A DNA stretch of 64,000 nucleotides from JBCAXA01 sp039183535 (lineage in GTDB: Bacteria; Pseudomonadota; Gammaproteobacteria; Steroidobacterales; Woeseiaceae). Position numbers and translations under genes: made by a program. Below the pieces are notes generated by a model, which did no database searches, was not told the DNA's origin, and saw nothing but the letters and a program-made list of their open reading frames with translations. Below, piece after piece: positions 60,107 to 64,000 of the stretch. The stretch lies in assembly GCA_039183535.1 (NCBI GenBank), contig JBCDBO010000011.1:1-64000 (forward strand). Reading direction: 5' to 3'. Each line of letters opens with the position of its first letter. Position 1 is the first letter of the stretch.

Positions 60107-61474
60107 ATGAAATCATTGAAAATTATTCTGGCATCGACACTATTGTCGGTGGCCCTAGTCGGTACGGTCCCGGCGCAAGAAGCGAGCAACTTGAACCAGC
60201 TACTGCGGCAGGTGCGAGATGGCGCTGCGAACGACCAACGCGCTGAGCGGGCTCGGATACAAGAGTTCGAACGCAATAAGGCCGAGCAGCAACGCTTGCT
60301 GCAACAAGCCCGCAGCGAGCGCACCGCACTTGAGCGTCGCGGTGAGGAGCTTGAGAATCTATTTGACCAAAACAACCAGCAGATCGCCGTGCGCACGCAA
60401 GAGCTCAATGAGCGTCTTGGCGCGTTGAAAGAATTGTTCGGTGTGTTGCAGCAGGTCTCGGGCGACACGCAAAGCGTGTTTAAAGCATCGCTCGTCAGCA
60501 CCGAGTTCCCGGACCGCGAACAGTTCTTGATCGATCTCGGCACCAAGATGTCGAGTTCGACCTCGCTCGCATCGATCGAAGACATCGAGCAACTCTGGTA
60601 CGAGATCCAGCGTGAAATGACCGAGTCCGGTAAGGTGACGTCGTACACGACTGATGTCTCTGACAACCAGGGCAACACAGCGGCAACGCCAGTTGTTCGC
60701 GTCGGGGCGTTTAACCTCGTGACGGACGGCAAATACCTGGAATACTCACCGTCTACCGGTTCCGTGAAAGAGCTGCCGCGCCAGCCTCGGGCACGCTACA
60801 CCGGCACTACGTCGGCCTTGGTGGGCTCCAGCGGTGGCGTTACGAAATTCGGGCTTGACCCGACCCGTGGCGGCATCCTCGCCCTCGAGATCGAGCAGCC
60901 AACGGTCAGCGAGCGTATTCAGCAGGGCGGTCTTGTCGGGTACATCATTATCGGTCTCGGCATTCTCGGCCTATTGATCGCGGCAGTCTGCTTCGTGTCA
61001 TTGACGTCGGCGAGCAGCAAGGTTTCGGCGCAGCTCAAAGACACGAGCAATCCGAAGAGCAACAATCCGCTGGGACGCGTTCTTGCGACCTACGACGCGA
61101 ACCGCTCGGTTGATACTGAGACGGTCGAGCTGAAGCTCAGCGAAGCGGTCTTGAAAGAAACACCGGCGCTAACACGTGGCCTGTTGTTCTTGAAGGTCAT
61201 TGCGGCGGTAGCGCCTCTGGCCGGACTGCTTGGAACGGTGACCGGGATGATCAAGACCTTCCAGGTCATTACGCTCTATGGCGCTGGCGATCCGAAACTG
61301 ATGGCGGGCGGTATTTCGCAAGCATTGATGACCACGGTTTTGGGTCTGTGCGTCGCGATTCCGATGATTCTGCTGCACACGTACCTCAACGGTCGTAGCA
61401 AGCGCGTGTTGTCGATTCTGCAAGAACAGAGCGCCGGCATGATCGCGGAACATTCCGAAAAGAGCCACGGCTAA
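60107..61474 (+). CDS. MotA/TolQ/ExbB proton-channel family protein, long (TtpC-like)
   Basis: A 455-residue protein with a signal peptide (LVGTVPAQ), a periplasmic coiled coil (about 25-130, ERARIQEFERNKAEQQRLLQ) and a C-terminal ExbB domain with three membrane segments; the last two carry VIAAVAPLAGLLGTVTGMIK and GGISQALMTTVLGLCVAIPM. Long ExbB proteins of this design (TtpC in Vibrio) are extra subunits of TonB2-type systems. ATG 60107 with GGAG upstream is preferred to GTG 60092. Confidence 0.93.
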   Translation: MKSLKIILASTLLSVALVGTVPAQEASNLNQLLRQVRDGAANDQRAERARIQEFERNKAEQQRLLQQARSERTALERRGEELENLFDQNNQQIAVRTQELNERLGALKELFGVLQQVSGDTQSVFKASLVSTEFPDREQFLIDLGTKMSSSTSLASIEDIEQLWYEIQREMTESGKVTSYTTDVSDNQGNTAATPVVRVGAFNLVTDGKYLEYSPSTGSVKELPRQPRARYTGTTSALVGSSGGVTKFGLDPTRGGILALEIEQPTVSERIQQGGLVGYIIIGLGILGLLIAAVCFVSLTSASSKVSAQLKDTSNPKSNNPLGRVLATYDANRSVDTETVELKLSEAVLKETPALTRGLLFLKVIAAVAPLAGLLGTVTGMIKTFQVITLYGAGDPKLMAGGISQALMTTVLGLCVAIPMILLHTYLNGRSKRVLSILQEQSAGMIAEHSEKSHG

Positions 61475-61492
61475 GGGCCCGGAGCGACAACG

Positions 61493-62014
61493 ATGATCGA
61501 GAATTTTTTTCTCGCCATCCGCGACTTTATGGAGTTGGGTGGGCCGGTACTGAATTTTATCGCGCTCACCATCTTCGTAATGTGGATGCTCATAATCGAG
61601 CGAATCCTGTTCTTTAACGGCGGATTACGGCGTATGACGGCCGACACCCAGCGGACGTGGGAGTCGCGGCCTGAGCGTAAGTCGTGGAATGCGCATCGCA
61701 TTCGTGACGGATTGGTCTCGAAGGTCAACATGGCGGCCAACGACGGTTTGTCGATGATCAAGACTTTGGTGGCGCTGTGCCCACTGCTCGGTTTGCTGGG
61801 TACGGTCACCGGCATGATCAGTGTGTTTGGCGTCATGGCGGCCTCAGGGTCCGGCAATGTTCGAGCGATGGCGGCAGGCGTATCGCAGGCTACGATCCCG
61901 ACGATGGCCGGCATGGTTGGCGCCTTGTCGGGCGTGTTGATGATCACGATCCTGTCGCGACGGGCGGAACGCGAAGTCGAGTTACTCGACGACTCGCTCA
62001 CGATGGACCATTAA
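61493..62014 (+). CDS. exbB: Biopolymer transport protein ExbB
   Basis: A 173-residue short MotA/TolQ/ExbB protein: N-terminal TM1 (VLNFIALTIFVMWMLIIERI), then TLVALCPLLGLLGTVTGMIS and GVSQATIPTMAGMVGALSGV. It forms the proton-conducting pentamer with ExbD. Second ExbB-type gene of the operon. Confidence 0.95.
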   Translation: MIENFFLAIRDFMELGGPVLNFIALTIFVMWMLIIERILFFNGGLRRMTADTQRTWESRPERKSWNAHRIRDGLVSKVNMAANDGLSMIKTLVALCPLLGLLGTVTGMISVFGVMAASGSGNVRAMAAGVSQATIPTMAGMVGALSGVLMITILSRRAEREVELLDDSLTMDH

Positions 62015-62027
62015 TGGAGGCGCGATC

Positions 62028-62438
62028 ATGGGACGTAGCATAGGCAAGGCCCCCGGTGCGGAGGAGGGCAACGAGGGTGAAATTGATCTGACACCAATGC
62101 TCGACGTTGTCTTCATCATGCTGATCTTTTTCATTGTGACCGCGACATTCATTAAAGAAGCGGGCATCGAAGTAGACCGGCCAAACGCGATTACGGCGGC
62201 CGCCAAAGACGCCAGTATTTTGGTGGCCATCGGTCCCGGTAATGAGATTTGGATTGACCGAAACGAGACAGACCCACGCTCACTCCGCGTCGATATCGAA
62301 CGCTTATACGCCGAAAACCCGAAGGGGTCGGTCATCATTCAGGCGGACAAAGAGTCGAACCACGAAACGCTGGTGCAGGTGATGGAAGCTGCCCGTTTGG
62401 CTGGCGTCGAGAACGTCGCGATTTCAACGAATAAATAA
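62028..62438 (+). CDS. exbD: Biopolymer transport protein ExbD (first copy)
   Basis: A 136-residue protein with one TM: IDLTPMLDVVFIMLIFFIVT, where the aspartate in LTPMLD is the proton-carrying residue. The periplasmic domain ends with KGSVIIQADKESNHETLVQV. Fourteen bp after exbB with GGAGG in the gap. Confidence 0.95.
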   Translation: MGRSIGKAPGAEEGNEGEIDLTPMLDVVFIMLIFFIVTATFIKEAGIEVDRPNAITAAAKDASILVAIGPGNEIWIDRNETDPRSLRVDIERLYAENPKGSVIIQADKESNHETLVQVMEAARLAGVENVAISTNK

Positions 62439-62533
62439 CGGCTGTACGACTGGTGCTTGCATACCTAGAACTAAAAAGGTATACCTGTGGCAGGCATCGG
62501 TGCAACGCCGAAAAATAGGTTACAGGCGAAACC

Positions 62534-62956
62534 ATGCGCAGAGATATTGGGAAGTCGATTGCCGACGAGGAAGAAGAGAACGATATCAACCTAACACCGA
62601 TGTTAGATGTGGTGTTTATCATGTTGATTTTCTTCATTGTTACTGCTTCTTTCGTCAAAGAATCGGGCCTCGACGTGAACAAGCCGCCGGATAGCGATAT
62701 CCAGCAAAACGAGGAAGACAAGAACATCTTGATCTCCATTAACGCTAACGATGACGTCTACATCGCCCGCCGCTTGATCGACAAGCGGGCTATACGCGCC
62801 AATATTGAGCGCTTGCACGCGGAAAATCCGGAGGGCACCGTCGTCATTCAGGCACACGTCGCCTCAAGCAATAACGCGTTGGTTGAGGTGATGGATGCGT
62901 CGCGGCGGGCTGGTGTTTATAACGTTTCGATCGCGCAAGCGATCGGCGGTCAGTAA
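62534..62956 (+). CDS. exbD: Biopolymer transport protein ExbD (second copy)
   Basis: A 140-residue paralogue of the preceding gene with the identical stretch LTPMLDVVFIMLIFFIVTAS and a similar periplasmic part (EGTVVIQAHVASSNNALVEV). A 95-bp spacer containing ATACCT/AGGTAT (62461-62466/62477-62482) separates the two copies. Confidence 0.94.
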   Translation: MRRDIGKSIADEEEENDINLTPMLDVVFIMLIFFIVTASFVKESGLDVNKPPDSDIQQNEEDKNILISINANDDVYIARRLIDKRAIRANIERLHAENPEGTVVIQAHVASSNNALVEVMDASRRAGVYNVSIAQAIGGQ

Positions 62957-63008
62957 CGGAGTAGGAGCGCCGGCGACGGGGTTTCCGAGCAACGGCAGGA
63001 ACTAGCAT

Positions 63009-63611
63009 ATGGCACGGTTTGGAATAGCGATATTGTCCGGTGTGGCAGTGACCATTGGCCTCCTTTGGCTGATGCAATTCCTTATTGCGAGTGGCGAGGA
63101 CGCCATCGTCAAGAAAGAGGAACGCCACTTCTTGGATTTCGTGCGCGTTAAGCAGCAGGAAATCACAAACGTGGAGGAGCCGAAACCCGAGAAACCACCG
63201 AAGCCGGAGCAGCCGCCACCCGATATTCCGCCGCCGTCGCAAGATAACTTAAACCCGAACGCACAAACGGTATCGGTCGCCCCACCATCACTCGCTGGTG
63301 GGACCGACATTGCTGGACCTGGCGCGCTCAGCTACTCCGACGGTGAGTACCTGCCGATTGTGCGCGTAGCGCCGATCTACCCGAACCGTGCTCTGTCGCG
63401 CGGCCTCGAGGGTTACGTCGATCTTATGTTTGTCGTAACTAGCGCTGGGACCGTGCGCGATCCAGTCGTCACGTTTTCGACGAGCAGTCTGTTCGAGCGT
63501 GCGGCGAAAAAAGCGGTTTTGAAGTTCAAATACAAGCCACGAATCGTCGACGGCACAGCTGTTGAGGTGGAAGGCGTCGAAACGCGCATTCGTTTCGAGC
63601 TCGAGAAATAA
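63009..63611 (+). CDS. tonB: TonB energy-transducing protein
   Basis: A 200-residue TonB: one N-terminal TM (GIAILSGVAVTIGLLWLMQF), a short Pro/Glu/Lys linker (EEPKPEKPPKPEQPPPDIPP) and the C-terminal TonB domain (VAPIYPNRALSRGLEGYVDL, FVVTSAGTVRDPVV, KKAVLKFKYKPRIVDG). The short linker is like TonB2-type proteins. It contacts TonB boxes of outer-membrane receptors. Confidence 0.94.
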   Translation: MARFGIAILSGVAVTIGLLWLMQFLIASGEDAIVKKEERHFLDFVRVKQQEITNVEEPKPEKPPKPEQPPPDIPPPSQDNLNPNAQTVSVAPPSLAGGTDIAGPGALSYSDGEYLPIVRVAPIYPNRALSRGLEGYVDLMFVVTSAGTVRDPVVTFSTSSLFERAAKKAVLKFKYKPRIVDGTAVEVEGVETRIRFELEK

Positions 63612-63620
63612 GGAGCTGTT

Positions 63621-64000
63621 ATGAGCCAAGTAGCATCGATTTCTCGCACGTTGCGACTCGCCACGATCGCGACGGCGGCCATACTGACGTTTGGCGCACC
63701 GTTGGCGAATGCCCAGAAGGCCAATAAGCAGGCGGAACCTGAGCGAGCGACTAAAAAAGTCGAGTCGCTGTCGAAAGCCGTCTACGACAAACTTCTCAAA
63801 GCGCAGGAAGCGATCGACGGCAAAGACGTTGCTGGCGCGCTGCGTATTCTGAATGGTATCGACCGCAGTAAACTCAGCGGTTACGAGCAATCGAACCTCG
63901 ACAACTATTACGGGTTCGCGCATTACTCAAACGGCGACAATCGCAGTGCGCTGCGTTCCTACGAGGCGGTCGTCAACAATCCCGATACTGAGCCCAACAT
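63621..64000 (+). CDS. TPR protein of the TonB operon, 3'-truncated by the window
   Basis: ATG with AAGGAG upstream, 9 bp after tonB; the frame is open to the window end (126 residues visible). Signal peptide ending APLANAQ (about residue 32), then ESLSKAVYDKLLKAQEAIDG and LDNYYGFAHYSNGDNRSALR, typical of tetratricopeptide repeats. Such proteins close TonB2-like operons in marine and related gammaproteobacteria and assist energy transduction. Confidence 0.9.
   Translation, partial: MSQVASISRTLRLATIATAAILTFGAPLANAQKANKQAEPERATKKVESLSKAVYDKLLKAQEAIDGKDVAGALRILNGIDRSKLSGYEQSNLDNYYGFAHYSNGDNRSALRSYEAVVNNPDTEPN

Overview
The window is a dense chromosomal segment of a GC-rich gammaproteobacterium. 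Supporting signs are the infC-rpmI-rplT-pheS-pheT-ihfA-merR order, LapB with a rubredoxin-like tail, a DUF3450/ExbB/ExbD/TonB/TPR energy-transduction operon, and a fused aspartate kinase/diaminopimelate decarboxylase of the kind described in Xanthomonadales. No integrase, transposase, CRISPR array or phage gene was seen. I cannot place the organism below class level from sequence alone.

Layout. 1-4.4 kb: lapB (5'-truncated), an MFS/GPH transporter, a ComEA-like protein, galU, an SRPBCC protein and a small double-CxxC protein. 4.6-21.6 kb: an accessory signalling and surface region. Two Ser/Thr kinases, each with a TIGR02999-type ECF sigma factor, are interleaved with secreted proteins. ECF-1 is divergent from a six-gene run of five small two-cysteine exported proteins plus a 1160-residue VWD-domain protein. 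ECF-2 is divergent from an RCC1/PKD lipoprotein. A tRNA-Asn and an aspartate-type aminotransferase lie between the modules. 21.7-24.3 kb: uvrB, then tRNA-Val followed by two 212-213 bp tandem repeats that each carry the 3' end of the tRNA. 24.7-30 kb: the infC to merR translation/IHF cluster and tRNA-Pro. 30-41 kb: a cyclase-like protein, a PLP dehydratase, an FAD-linked oxidase, a third membrane kinase with a Calx-beta tail, ilvD and lysAC. 41-58 kb: amino-acid biosynthesis, namely the his operon (yerC-hisGDCBHAFE), a divergent SAM-riboswitch operon metB-metY-metX, and a leucine-attenuated ilvC-leuACDB operon, ending in a quinone-oxidoreductase-like gene. 59.3-64 kb: the TonB operon, cut by the window edge.

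Regulation readable in the DNA: a near-perfect TrpR-type palindrome over the predicted his promoter; a SAM-I riboswitch whose predicted start of transcription falls at its P1 helix; a 27-residue leucine-rich leader peptide followed by an attenuator before ilvC; and a promoter followed at once by an intrinsic terminator before lysAC. Two genes appear to begin at very rare codons: infC at AUC and hisF at AUA, each with a well-placed Shine-Dalgarno.

The strongest candidate for something undescribed is the pair of kinase/ECF modules facing genes for exported proteins. In particular, the five-member array of small proteins shares one two-cysteine pattern that resembles the mycobacterial 19-kDa antigen LpqH. 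The tRNA-Val repeat array, which resembles the E. coli tyrT/rtT arrangement, is the next most interesting.
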